The notes beneath the pieces are model-generated. The model searched no databases, was not told the origin of the DNA, and saw only the letters and a program-made list of their open reading frames with translations. 64,000 bases of DNA from Allocoleopsis franciscana PCC 7113 (GTDB lineage: Bacteria > Cyanobacteriota > Cyanobacteriia > Cyanobacteriales > Coleofasciculaceae): contig NC_019738.1 of NCBI RefSeq assembly GCF_000317515.1, forward strand, positions 409,501 through 473,500, given 5' to 3'. Shown here one piece after another: positions 37,407 through 45,847 of the stretch. The stretch's first letter is position 1; each line of letters starts with the position of its first letter. Made by a program: the position numbers and the translations under genes.

Positions 37407-37602
37407 AGGTTTTCGGGTAATCAAGAATACCCCATTCCAGTAGTAGAGGGGTATCTAACTCAGCCAACAATTTAACCATTTATTGAGGGTTTATAGTTAC
37501 ACAGCCAATCTTGAAAATCATTGTTAAAAGATACCCCATTCCATAGTGTCTCATCTTCAGTCCTAGAGAGGTAGCTACTCAACCTACATAAAGTCCAACG
37601 GG

Positions 37603-38304
37603 TTAAGCGGTTGCACTCAAGACAGCATTATTGGCTAACTTGCCATCTTCCATCTGTACAATGCGATCGGCAACATCTAGAATCCGATTGTCATGGGTAA
37701 CGAGCAAAATTGTGCAACCCTGTTCCTTCGCTAACGTTTGCATTAGGTTTACCACATCTCGACCTGATTTACTATCCAGGGCGGCGGTTGGTTCATCGGC
37801 AAGCACAATTTTGGGATGACTGACTAATGCACGTGCGATCGCTACTCGTTGTTTTTGTCCGCCAGAAAGGTCATCAGGATAGTAGTTGAGGCGATGCCCT
37901 AAACCAACCTGTTCTAACATTTGAGCAGAACGCTCTTTCATTTCTTGCAACGACAAATGATTGTGCAATTCTAAACCCATTTTGACGTTTTGTAGAGCGG
38001 TTAAACTGCCGTGCAAATTATGCGCCTGGAAGATATAGCCATTATTCCGACGTGCTAAAGTGAGCTGCTTTTCACTAGCACCACAAAGTTCTCGCCCCAA
38101 GACTTTTAAGTTACCAAATTGGGCAGAACGTAAGCCACCGACGAGTGTGAGTAATGTGGTTTTCCCAGAACCGGAAGGGCCAGTCATGATTACAATTTCG
38201 CCTGCGTTAATTTCTAGGTTGATATCGAATAGAACTTGTTTTCGTAATTGACTGTGACCGAAGAAGTGATTGAGGTTTTGGATAGAAATTACGGGTTTAG
38301 ACAT
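37603..38304 (-). CDS. devA: DevA-type ABC exporter ATP-binding protein
   Basis: ATPase of a DevBCA-type tripartite exporter, 233 residues. Walker A is GPSGSGKTTLLT, the signature LSGGQKQRVAIARAL and Walker B IVLADEPTAALDS. The MacB/LolD-like length and the motif YIFQAHNLHGSLTALQNV match the DevA group. In heterocyst-forming species DevBCA exports envelope glycolipids; the substrate here is unknown. It is the third gene of the reverse-strand devB-devC-devA order, 143 bp after devC, and the gap holds a dispersed repeat. Confidence 0.92.
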   Translation of the reverse strand: MSKPVISIQNLNHFFGHSQLRKQVLFDINLEINAGEIVIMTGPSGSGKTTLLTLVGGLRSAQFGNLKVLGRELCGASEKQLTLARRNNGYIFQAHNLHGSLTALQNVKMGLELHNHLSLQEMKERSAQMLEQVGLGHRLNYYPDDLSGGQKQRVAIARALVSHPKIVLADEPTAALDSKSGRDVVNLMQTLAKEQGCTILLVTHDNRILDVADRIVQMEDGKLANNAVLSATA

Positions 38305-38333
38305 AGTAGGATTAGGTGATTGAAATTATATTC

Positions 38334-38380
38334 TTAACGCAGAGAGCGCTGAGGGAGACGCAGAGGGACGCGGAGTTTTT
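38334..38380. repeat. Short dispersed CGCAGAGGGACGCGGAG repeat
   Basis: AACGCAGAGAGCGCTGAGGG followed by AGACGCAGAGGGACGCGGAG, in the gap between devC and devA. It is the reverse complement of the repeats at 19451-19500 and 47664-47716. Confidence 0.65.
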
Positions 38381-38447
38381 TGAAATATTCCGGGGCAAAT
38401 GGGAGTGAGATAATTGGTGATGAAAGTCTTGCTTCTCCCTCCATTGC

Positions 38448-39623
38448 CTAAAACATATCCGCAGGGTCGGCGGATTGAAGTTTTCGAGTAGCGATCGCTC
38501 CAGAAATAGCGCACATCACGATGGTCAGAATTAAGACGAGTACGGCTCGCGAAGCTTTCATGTAGATGGGAAGTGCGGTTGCATTGGCAGCTAATTGGTA
38601 AAGCCCAATAGGTAAGACTAAACCGGGAATGAAGCCTAAAAAGGCGAGAATAATTGCTTCTTCAAACACTACGGCGAGGAGGTATTGGTTGCGATAACCT
38701 ATCGCTTTGAATGTGGCATATTCTTTCATGTGGCTGTTAACATCCGTTGAAAGCACTTGGTAAACAATCACTACTCCCACCATAAATGCCATGCCTGTCC
38801 CTAACCCGAAAATGAATCCAATCGGGCTTTCTTGTTTCCAGTAGCTTTCCTCAAACTCGATATATTGTTGATGGGTGAGAACTCTTACATCATTGGGGAG
38901 ATGAGACTTAAGGGCGGTGGCAATTTGTTCGGGATTGTAGCCTGGTTCGAGTTTAATTAAGCCGAGGTTGATGCTAACAGCTTGCCGACGAGGAAATAGT
39001 CGTAAGAAGGTTTGATCGCTGGTGACTAGAATTCCATCGGCTCCAAATGAGGCTCCTAGTGAAAATACTCCGGCAATCGTGATGGTACGCCGCTCCACTT
39101 CGGTTGTGACGGCTTTGCCTTGTTCAATCTGAGCGATCGCCTTTTTGTAATTGCCTCTGGATTTGCGATCGAATAAGACAACATCAGGTAACTTAATTTT
39201 GTCGAGTTGTTGATTGACTTCTGGCAGATTCAAAACTGGCTGTTCGGGATTAAGTCCAAGGGCTTGAATCGAGGTTTCTTTACGAGTATCTGGATGCTTC
39301 CAAGTGATGATATTAGAATAAAATGCTTCTGCTGATTTGACCCCCGGAACATCCTTTGCCTGATACAATCGTCGTCGTGAAAATGTAGATAAATTTTGCG
39401 TGTTTCGAGCTTGGGGACTGACTAAAACAATGTCAGCGTCTAAGGCACGACTGAGTTTAGTATTGCTGTCGTACAGAGCTGATTGAAAACCTAACTGCAT
39501 GAACATCAAGACATCGGCAAAGGCAATGCCTGATAATGCTACAAGCAGACGGCTTTTTTCACGACTAAGTTGCAGCCATCCCAAGGGGGTGCGTCGTTGC
39601 AATTGCTGGATGAATCCAATCAT
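38448..39623 (-). CDS. devC: DevC-type ABC exporter permease
   Basis: Membrane subunit of the exporter, 391 residues: an N-terminal helix, a large periplasmic domain, and three C-terminal helices (FtsX-like). Recognisable stretches are TPLGWLQLSREKSRLLVALSGIAFADVL, MKEYATFKAIGYRNQYLL and a C-terminal SADPADMF. Its start overlaps the devB stop by 4 bp, so the two are translationally coupled. Confidence 0.93.
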   Translation of the reverse strand: MIGFIQQLQRRTPLGWLQLSREKSRLLVALSGIAFADVLMFMQLGFQSALYDSNTKLSRALDADIVLVSPQARNTQNLSTFSRRRLYQAKDVPGVKSAEAFYSNIITWKHPDTRKETSIQALGLNPEQPVLNLPEVNQQLDKIKLPDVVLFDRKSRGNYKKAIAQIEQGKAVTTEVERRTITIAGVFSLGASFGADGILVTSDQTFLRLFPRRQAVSINLGLIKLEPGYNPEQIATALKSHLPNDVRVLTHQQYIEFEESYWKQESPIGFIFGLGTGMAFMVGVVIVYQVLSTDVNSHMKEYATFKAIGYRNQYLLAVVFEEAIILAFLGFIPGLVLPIGLYQLAANATALPIYMKASRAVLVLILTIVMCAISGAIATRKLQSADPADMF

Positions 39624-40828
39624 AGTTCGATCGCTGCCGTAACTTGCAAGTTGGTAAATTTAGCCGCTTTTTTGCTCGATGCTGCATCCAAAGCTACGTG
39701 TACTTCAATCACCCTACTGTCAATATTGGTGCTAGGGTCAGTATTGACAATGGTTTGTCGCCGCACTTGGGAGTCGATGCGTTCTACGGTTCCTACCAGT
39801 TCACCAGGAATGGAATCGCTCGTCACTCGTACCTGTTGTCCCGGTTTCACTTTACTAATGTCGCTCTGATAAACTTCGGCAATGGCATACATGCGCTCGG
39901 TTTGCCCAATCTCGGCAATGCCATCATTAGAAACGACTTCACCCGCACGGGTATGAATATCGAGAATCTCACCATCAATGGGCGATCGCACGTATGCTTT
40001 CTCTAGTTCCGCTTTTGCCTGCTTCATGGCTGCAACTGCGCGATCGATCTCAACTTGATTCGCCTTCACATCAACCGGACGTACTTCAGCAATTCGCTCT
40101 AGATTTGCTCTTGCCTGATTTAGTTGTGCCGGACTGGTGGATCGAATGCGTTCTAATACCGCCTGTGCTTCTTGCAGATTTTTTTGCGCGGTTTCCAGGG
40201 TGAGGCGTTTACTATCCCGATTTGATGCAGAGATTGCGCCTTCCTGATACAAGGATTGGTAACGAGAGTATTCAGTTTCAGCGTTTCGCAATTCTGACTG
40301 TAATCGAGCAACGGTTGCCGCTTGAGCTTCAATATCTCCCTGGCGTTGGGCTTCTAAACGGGTAATTTCAGCGCGTTGGGCTTTGATTTCTCCTTGTTTG
40401 GCTCCCGCTTGGGTAATCGCCAGCTTTGCCTGGGCAACTCGTACATCTTCCTGTGCTTGCTCAAATGCCGCTTGGAGGCGATCGCGACTATCCAAAATCG
40501 CAATTGTCTGCCCAGCTTTGATGCGATCGCCTTCTTTCACCAGCAATTGCTCCACCCGATTGCTGTTATTGGAGGTTGGAGCGGATAGTTTAATCACTTC
40601 TCCCTGAGGTTCCAGTCGTCCTAAGGCTGTGACTGTTTTAATTTTGGGTGGCTCGACGACTGTTGTTGGAGGTTGTGTCACCTGCGTGGATTGCAACCGC
40701 CATACATTGTAGGCAAAGACTCCACCCCCAAATAGTAAAGCAGCGATCGCCAATCCCGTCCATCGAGGTGTTTTAGCAGAGGAACCGTTAGCGGATACAT
40801 CTTGCAGCATGGGCAAGCTCCCGATCAT
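39620..40828 (-). CDS. devB: DevB-type membrane fusion protein (HlyD family)
   Basis: Periplasmic adaptor of the exporter, 402 residues. One N-terminal membrane helix (about residues 23-42) is followed by the lipoyl/barrel-sandwich start (VTALGRLEPQGEVIKLSAP, LLVKEGDRIKAGQTIAILD). A long coiled-coil hairpin is rich in Gln, Glu and Ala (about 120-265). The C-terminal part is AYVRSPIDGEILDIHTRAGEVV. It is the first gene of the operon. Two palindromes just upstream are probable operators of the divergent TetR regulator. Confidence 0.94.
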   Translation of the reverse strand: MIGSLPMLQDVSANGSSAKTPRWTGLAIAALLFGGGVFAYNVWRLQSTQVTQPPTTVVEPPKIKTVTALGRLEPQGEVIKLSAPTSNNSNRVEQLLVKEGDRIKAGQTIAILDSRDRLQAAFEQAQEDVRVAQAKLAITQAGAKQGEIKAQRAEITRLEAQRQGDIEAQAATVARLQSELRNAETEYSRYQSLYQEGAISASNRDSKRLTLETAQKNLQEAQAVLERIRSTSPAQLNQARANLERIAEVRPVDVKANQVEIDRAVAAMKQAKAELEKAYVRSPIDGEILDIHTRAGEVVSNDGIAEIGQTERMYAIAEVYQSDISKVKPGQQVRVTSDSIPGELVGTVERIDSQVRRQTIVNTDPSTNIDSRVIEVHVALDAASSKKAAKFTNLQVTAAIEL

Positions 40829-40840
40829 CGTAGTACAAAA

Positions 40841-40886
40841 ACTAAACTGTCTAGTTTAGTTATGTTTTTAAACTAAACGGTTTAGT
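40841..40886. promoter_or_regulatory. Two TetR-type operator palindromes
   Basis: ACTAAAC-N6-GTTTAGT (40841-40860) and ACTAAAC-G-GTTTAGT (40872-40886) lie between devB and the divergent tetR-family gene. The same half-site is used four times. The position, 13 bp upstream of devB and about 95 bp before the regulator, fits control of the exporter by the TetR protein. Confidence 0.75.
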
Positions 40887-40980
40887 ATGATTAAGTCAAG
40901 AGGTATGCTTCAAACAGATCGGGAGTTACGCAAATAGCATCGTGTAAGCCTCCCCAGGCTTGGGAAATCAAAATTGAACT

Positions 40981-41610
40981 ATGAAAAAGACTAAGAGTGT
41001 AGACCGTGAACTGTCAGCCGAGAAGACCAACGCTATCCTAGATGGTGCGATGCAAGAATTTTTAGCCAACGGCTACGCTGCCACCAGCATGGATAAGGTG
41101 GCTGCTGCCGCAGGTGTTTCTAAAGCAACGGTTTACAGCCACTTTCAGGGCAAACAGGGGTTGTTTACAGCACTCGTGCAGCGATTAGCATGTAAGAAAG
41201 AAATCTTCAGTTTAGAAAGGCTGCAATCGGTACAGGACGATCCAGCTTCGTTTTTGAGACGCTTTGCGATCGGGATGCTGGAGAATGTCGCTGACGATCC
41301 CCAGGTTCTTACGTTTCTCAGAATTATTATTGGCGAGTCAGGACGATTTCCTGAGTTAGCACGGGCGTTCGTGCAGAACATCGAAAAACCAACCCTTGAG
41401 CTACTCTCGCAATACTTTGCATCCCATCCTGAACTACAGATTCCCGATCCAGAAGTCGCGGCACGAATGTTTGTTGGGACACTGGTTCATTTCGTGATTC
41501 TGCGGGATGTGTTGCATAGTGGTGATCTTGTGCCAATGGAACGCGATCGGCTTCTCGATAACTTACTGCACGTAATTATTGGTAACAAGGGTGGAGGAGG
41601 TCATACTTAA
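40981..41610 (+). CDS. TetR/AcrR family transcriptional regulator
   Basis: A 209-residue repressor-type regulator. The helix-turn-helix lies at about residues 35-55 (TSMDKVAAAAGVSKATVYSHF), followed by an AcrR/TetR_C ligand domain (FLRRFAIGMLENVADDPQVL, RIIIGESGRFPELARAF). It is divergent from devBCA and almost certainly regulates it. The inducing ligand is unknown. Its 3' end overlaps the stop of an XisI relic on the other strand by 3 bp. Confidence 0.92.
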   Translation: MKKTKSVDRELSAEKTNAILDGAMQEFLANGYAATSMDKVAAAAGVSKATVYSHFQGKQGLFTALVQRLACKKEIFSLERLQSVQDDPASFLRRFAIGMLENVADDPQVLTFLRIIIGESGRFPELARAFVQNIEKPTLELLSQYFASHPELQIPDPEVAARMFVGTLVHFVILRDVLHSGDLVPMERDRLLDNLLHVIIGNKGGGGHT

Positions 41611-41720
41611 GCAGTAGCAAAGTCGGAATACTCACGCATAGAAGGATGATGGAAGCCCACTACGATTTTTTTCTTAGAGATGCCCATCTCTTCGAGTTCT
41701 TTATCGACTTCAACAGCCGA
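41607..41720 (-). pseudogene. XisI family 3' fragment
   Basis: On the reverse strand the last 35 codons read VEVDKELEEMGISKKK, then IVVGFHHPSMREYSDFATA-stop. This is the characteristic end of XisI (fdxN element excision controlling factor) proteins. The upstream two thirds of the gene are missing. Confidence 0.7.
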
Positions 41721-41870
41721 AGGTATCGATCACTTTGACGCAAGGGCTATATTTGCTTGGTGCGAGATATTGATATTTGGCATCGCTGATACTAGAACTT
41801 CTTATTATAGTTATAGTTCAAGTGTACTTAAAATGCGCTCACAGTACATTCACCAGAGCAAAAATACCTG

Positions 41871-41980
41871 GCGATTGTAAATCGCGGCTACAAAAACAAA
41901 GCCTGCCTCCGCAGGCTAAATTGAGTCCGCGTAGGCGGACTTCGTTTTTATAGCCCCAGACTTTTAGTCTGTGGGCGATT
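41871..41980. repeat. Dispersed palindromic repeat, copy 2
   Basis: A string of palindromes: GCGATTGTAAATCGC, GCCTGCCTCCGCAGGC, GTCCGCGTAGGCGGAC and CAGACTTTTAGTCTG, with TATAGCCCCAGAC. It matches components of 18204-18437 in order. It lies between two Xis-derived relics. Confidence 0.75.
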
Positions 41981-41981
41981 T

Positions 41982-42086
41982 GCTTTCTTCAATCAAGATG
42001 TAATTCAACTTATCCTCAATAAACATCAATTGCCACTTATTGTTGTGGATACAGAGCTAGAGGAGATTGTGCAATGGATAAACTAA
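41982..42086 (+). pseudogene. XisH family 3' fragment
   Basis: The frame reads AFFNQDVIQLILNKHQLPL followed by IVVDTELEEIVQWIN-stop, the typical end of XisH proteins. The 5' part is replaced by the dispersed repeat. Its stop overlaps the start of the XisI relic, as in intact xisH-xisI pairs. Confidence 0.7.
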
Positions 42087-42218
42087 TTGAATATCCAAAG
42101 CTATTGAAGCGTATTTTGACTGAGTATATTGAGTTGTGCTGGTCTTCCTAAAGAAGACATTGTGTTGGCATTCCATGACCCTAAAACTCGACAGTACACT
42201 GATTTTGCCGTGGCGTGA
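42074..42218 (+). pseudogene. XisI family relic with internal deletion
   Basis: It begins MDKLIEYPKLLKRILTEYIEL. After a deletion and frame change it continues GLPKEDIVLAFHDPKTRQYT and ends DFAVA-stop. Both ends match XisI and the middle of the gene is absent. This is a second, independent XisI relic besides 41607-41720. Confidence 0.75.
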
Positions 42219-42323
42219 GCCGTTCCAGCAAGCTAACAGTGAAGTTAGGCTGCTGTGAATACACGGGCTATCCCTGAGAATGTTAGCCTAACAATAACTT
42301 TGAGCCAAAGGACTTTCATTACC

Positions 42324-42572
42324 ATGCAGATTAGCATTGAACTTCCAGATAGTGTTTTTTCAGCACTCCGTAGTAATCCAGAAACGTTTGTTCAAGAAAT
42401 GCGTTTAGCTGCTGGTGTCAAATGGTATGAGCTTGGCATTGTCTCCCAATCTAAGGCAGCTGAAATCGCAGGTGTCAGCCGTCACCAATTTTTGGAAGCC
42501 CTTAACCGCTTTAACGTTTCCCCCTTTCAAGTCACTCCCGAAGAATTAGCAGAGGAATTGGCGCGTGAATAG
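42324..42572 (+). CDS. UPF0175 family antitoxin-like protein
   Basis: An 82-residue protein of UPF0175, a family commonly paired with PIN-like DUF3368 toxins. It shows ISIELPDSVFSALR, FVQEMRLAAGVKWYELGIVSQ and a helix-turn-helix-like KAAEIAGVSRHQFLEALNRF. I chose the ATG at 42324 (MQISIELPD), the family start; an upstream in-frame start at 42255 would add 23 unrelated residues. It overlaps the truncated toxin gene by 8 bp. Confidence 0.85.
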   Translation: MQISIELPDSVFSALRSNPETFVQEMRLAAGVKWYELGIVSQSKAAEIAGVSRHQFLEALNRFNVSPFQVTPEELAEELARE

Positions 42573-42753
42573 ACGATGGGTGGTAAATGCTTCCCCATTG
42601 ATTGTGCTTGCCAAGATTAGTCAGATTCATCTGCTCTCGGAACTTTGTGGTGACATCATTGTTCCTAATGGTGTTGTCGCAGAAATCAACATTGCACCGG
42701 ATGATAATCCTGCTAAACTCTGGATGGTAGCACTTAGACTTGTTGATGAGTAG
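42565..42753 (+). pseudogene. Truncated DUF3368 (PIN-like) toxin
   Basis: A GTG start overlapping the antitoxin gene gives NRRWVVNASPLIVLAKISQI, then HLLSELCGDIIVPNGVVAEI. This is the N-terminus of DUF3368 proteins, with the first PIN-type aspartate replaced by Asn as is usual in this group. The frame stops after 62 codons, whereas the family has about 150-160. The catalytic C-terminal acidic residues are lost, so it is probably inactive. Confidence 0.75.
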
Positions 42754-42759
42754 TAAGGA

Positions 42760-43101
42760 TTACTCATAGCGTACTTTCTTAGATTTAATTACCTCAATTA
42801 CATCATCGTGTCTTTGCCCCTCAATAATGTCCTTTAGATGAATTTGTCCATTGATGTATTGAACGTGAATGCGCCAACCTGAGACTTTATCAATATCAGC
42901 ACGATAAATTGCCTGCTTCACACCCTTTACTTTGTGTAGTCTCGTTTTGGGAAAGTTCCTTGTTCTGTGACACTCGTTGTCTTCAAGCTCTGCCAAAGCT
43001 TCAAGAAAACCAATCTTTAGCTCGTCATCTGGCAAAATCTTCATGGCTTCGTGAATAATGCCAAATTCATCACATAGAGTCAGGGTTTGTGCCATAAACA
43101 A
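42760..43101 (-). CDS. Small protein with RelE-like C-terminal features
   Basis: A 113-residue protein of unknown function. The C-terminal half (TRLHKVKGVKQAIYRADI, WRIHVQYINGQIHLKDIIEG) has the strand pattern and basic/aromatic residues seen in RelE/HigB-type nucleases. It ends in a basic tail (IKSKKVRYE). The N-terminal part is acidic and helical. It follows the gene at 43104 by 2 bp, so the two form a translationally coupled pair. I cannot say which member, if either, is toxic. Confidence 0.6.
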   Translation of the reverse strand: MFMAQTLTLCDEFGIIHEAMKILPDDELKIGFLEALAELEDNECHRTRNFPKTRLHKVKGVKQAIYRADIDKVSGWRIHVQYINGQIHLKDIIEGQRHDDVIEVIKSKKVRYE

Positions 43102-43103
43102 AC

Positions 43104-43502
43104 TTACGAAATTTGGGCAGCTTCTCGATTGTGGTGAAGTAGATTTTGATACAAAGACTCGGCTACACTTTTATACGCTTGATCGAGTTCATTGTGTTTA
43201 ACTACTCGGAAAAGAGTAAAGATAACTTGCCCAAAAATTGGATCTTCGTCAACGGTCAAAATCATTCTTAGTTTTTGAGAAAGCCGAAGCGTGTAAAGCG
43301 AAGATTCGTAATCATTAAGGGTTGATGCTATGGGTAGACGACGCAGCTTACGATACACATTAGCTTTCTGAGTTGGGAAAAGGCTAGCGCAATCGTTGAT
43401 TTTTTGTATAGCTACTGCTTTCTCATTTTCACTCAGTCTGGCAAGATCCTTTTCAAAAGCCTTTGTTGACTCAATTAGAACATCCACTTTACAAACCGCC
43501 AA
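43104..43502 (-). CDS. RelE/ParE-like small protein
   Basis: A 132-residue protein resembling the RelE/ParE fold: an N-terminal helical hairpin (STKAFEKDLARLSENEKAVAIQKI), then strands with YTLRLSQKLRMILTVDED and VIFTLFRVVKHNELDQAY. The start is uncertain: a TTG at 43502 gives MAVCKVDVL, and a GTG at 43487 is equally possible. It is the upstream gene of a two-gene unit. No Phd, RHH or HigA-type antitoxin is encoded next to it. Confidence 0.6.
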   Translation of the reverse strand: MAVCKVDVLIESTKAFEKDLARLSENEKAVAIQKINDCASLFPTQKANVYRKLRRLPIASTLNDYESSLYTLRLSQKLRMILTVDEDPIFGQVIFTLFRVVKHNELDQAYKSVAESLYQNLLHHNREAAQIS

Positions 43503-43729
43503 TTCTGAATTTAACTACTTATCCTCAAGCCCTAGCTTAACAACAAAACCTTCCCATGCTCTCCCATTTCCTCGCTTGCCTACCTCTTCACCTCCCTTTC
43601 ATCTTATTGCAACCGCACCGATCGCTTTTAACATAACTTTCTGTGCTTTCGTTCTCACAGCGTAATCGGTGCGGTCTAGCACTTAATTTCTTATGCTAAA
43701 CCGCATCCTAAAATCGAAGTTTCCCAACT

Positions 43730-45847
43730 TCAACCAATCAACTTATCCGGTGTCAACGGCAAACTCCGCAACCGCTTACCCGTCGCATGGTAAACCGCAT
43801 TAGCAACAGCAGCCGAAACCCCCGTAATTCCAATTTCACCCACACCTCTTGCGCCCACTGGGTTAAAGTTCAAATCGGGTTCACCGACGAACGCTACCTC
43901 AATGCGCGGAATATCTGCGTGAGCTGGAAAATGATAAGTTGCCAGGTCATAAACCACGGGATTACCGAGATTAGGGTCAAAGTGACACTCCTCCATCAAG
44001 GCTTGCCCAATCCCCATGATTACCCCACCCCGCACCTGACTTGCGGCAGTCTTGGCATTCATCACTCGCCCAACGTCCATCACCGACACCCAGCGCGTTA
44101 CCCGCAGGCGTCCGATTTCTTCATCTACGGCAACCTCGCAGAAGTGAGCACCCCAAGACTGAAACGCCCATTTCTTCCCCTCCTCACCGGGAGCAGAAGA
44201 AGCTGTTGCCTCAAACGCTGCACGTCCGGATTGACGCAAGGCTGCACAGGCATCTGATGCGGTTGTACAGTTAGCGGCTTTGAGTACGTCCTGACAGGCT
44301 TGCATCACAGCAGGAGCCAAGGATGCGGTCATCATGGAACCCCCAGCGAGTCCACCATCCGGGAGTAGCGAGTCGCCCATCTCTACCCGCACGTTTTCCA
44401 CAGGAACTCCTAATGTCTCGGCTGCTGTCACCGCAACTACCGTATAGGAACCTGTACCCATGTCATTTCCAGAAGTGAGGACATGGACTTTACCGTCTGG
44501 CAACAGCCGCACCTTGACGGATGCTTTGCCGCGCAATCCAGGGAATGTTGCAGCAGCCATGCCCCAACCAATGAGTTTACCGTCGCGGGTTAGCGCACGA
44601 GTTTCCATTTTTCGGTCTTTCCAGCCGAACTTTTCTGCACCCACCTTGAGGCAATCGGCAAAATGCTTGGCTGAGAACGGTAACCCCTTCTTCTGGTGTT
44701 CTTTCGTCTCGTTTTTCAGGCGCAGTTCTACCGGGTCTAGCTTCAACGCCCAGGCGAGTTCATCCATTGCAGATTCCATCGCCCACATGCCCGGATTTTC
44801 CCCTGGTGCCCGCATGAATGTTGGGGTGCCTACGTTCATCACGGCGAGTTCCTGGTTCAGCCGCAGGTTGGGGGCAGCGTACATCGCTGGGGTGATGCCT
44901 GTACAAGGTTCTGAGAAGGATTCTACTGGTGACGTGCAGGATTTCGCCTCGTGGGAAATGGCACTCAGCATACCATCTGCATTTGCCGCCAAACGAATTG
45001 TTTGCTCAGTTTCAGACCGATGTCCGGCGTTGGCGGTTACCTGCCGTCGGTGGAGGACAACCTTAAGAGGACGTTGGAGTTGACGTGCTGCTGCTGTACA
45101 GAGAATGCCGTGAGGCCACGGGAAGGCTTTAGAACCGAAACCGCCACCGAGGAAGGGCGTAACAATCCGTACCTTTTCCGCAGGAAGACCGAATAAATCA
45201 GCGTAGGTGCGCTGACAGCCCATTACCCACTGGGAGGGTTCGTAAACGGTAAGCGAGTCCTGTCCTTGCCACTGAGCAATGGTAGCATGGGGTTCCATCG
45301 CGGCGTGTAGTTCGGTGGAAGTCGTGTAAGTCGCCTCAATCTTCGTGGCGGCGTTTGCCATCCCTGCCGCAAACTGGCCCTTCTCGAACTTAAACTCCTC
45401 ACCCATCTGGGGCGGAGCTTCTTTGAACGTCGCGTTCTTCGCTTCAACTACTGGCTTTTGCGTCTCGTATTCAACTTTAACTAAGTGTGCGGCGTGACGC
45501 GATCGCTCCAATGTATCTGCCACCACTAAGCCGATAATTTGCCCACCATAGTGAACTTTATCATCCGACAAGGGCAGACGCGCCTCGTAAATTTTCGAGG
45601 TCATGAAGTTATTAGCGGGCGTGAACACCTTGGGGGCGTTCTTATGGGTGAAAACAGCAATTACCCCCGGTGCCTTTTGAGCTGCACTGGTATCGATGCT
45701 TTTAATCCGCCCGTTGGCAATCGTCGCTGTGACTAAATACCCGTGAATTAGTCCCGGAATTTGGTGTTCTGCCGCGTAAGTCGCTGTACCCGTTACCTTA
45801 GCGCGTCCATCCTTGCGCGACACAGCAGTGCCAATTACTTTGTTCAT
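43730..45847 (-). CDS. Xanthine dehydrogenase-family molybdopterin-binding subunit (PaoC/YagR type)
   Basis: Large catalytic subunit, 705 residues, of a periplasmic-type aldehyde oxidoreductase. Motifs include KVTGTATYAAEHQIPGLIHG, the cofactor regions PFLGGGFGSKAF, FMRAPGENPGMWAMESAMDEL and DMGTGSYTV, and the catalytic glutamate in GARGVGEIGITG near the C-terminus. It oxidises aldehydes or N-heterocycles; the true substrate is unknown. It overlaps the FAD subunit gene by 4 bp. MCD cofactor is expected, made by the MocA/XdhC proteins at 35560-37406. Confidence 0.93.
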   Translation of the reverse strand: MNKVIGTAVSRKDGRAKVTGTATYAAEHQIPGLIHGYLVTATIANGRIKSIDTSAAQKAPGVIAVFTHKNAPKVFTPANNFMTSKIYEARLPLSDDKVHYGGQIIGLVVADTLERSRHAAHLVKVEYETQKPVVEAKNATFKEAPPQMGEEFKFEKGQFAAGMANAATKIEATYTTSTELHAAMEPHATIAQWQGQDSLTVYEPSQWVMGCQRTYADLFGLPAEKVRIVTPFLGGGFGSKAFPWPHGILCTAAARQLQRPLKVVLHRRQVTANAGHRSETEQTIRLAANADGMLSAISHEAKSCTSPVESFSEPCTGITPAMYAAPNLRLNQELAVMNVGTPTFMRAPGENPGMWAMESAMDELAWALKLDPVELRLKNETKEHQKKGLPFSAKHFADCLKVGAEKFGWKDRKMETRALTRDGKLIGWGMAAATFPGLRGKASVKVRLLPDGKVHVLTSGNDMGTGSYTVVAVTAAETLGVPVENVRVEMGDSLLPDGGLAGGSMMTASLAPAVMQACQDVLKAANCTTASDACAALRQSGRAAFEATASSAPGEEGKKWAFQSWGAHFCEVAVDEEIGRLRVTRWVSVMDVGRVMNAKTAASQVRGGVIMGIGQALMEECHFDPNLGNPVVYDLATYHFPAHADIPRIEVAFVGEPDLNFNPVGARGVGEIGITGVSAAVANAVYHATGKRLRSLPLTPDKLIG

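Noticed and set aside
37426-37545. Direct repeat ATACCCCATTCCA upstream of the xdhC-like gene (37427 and 37532)
   Set aside because: Only two copies of 13 bp, with no phasing or palindrome; too weak to call an operator.
44460-45083. A 207-codon forward frame opposite the molybdopterin subunit
   Set aside because: It is the Ser/Arg-rich shadow of an intact conserved enzyme.
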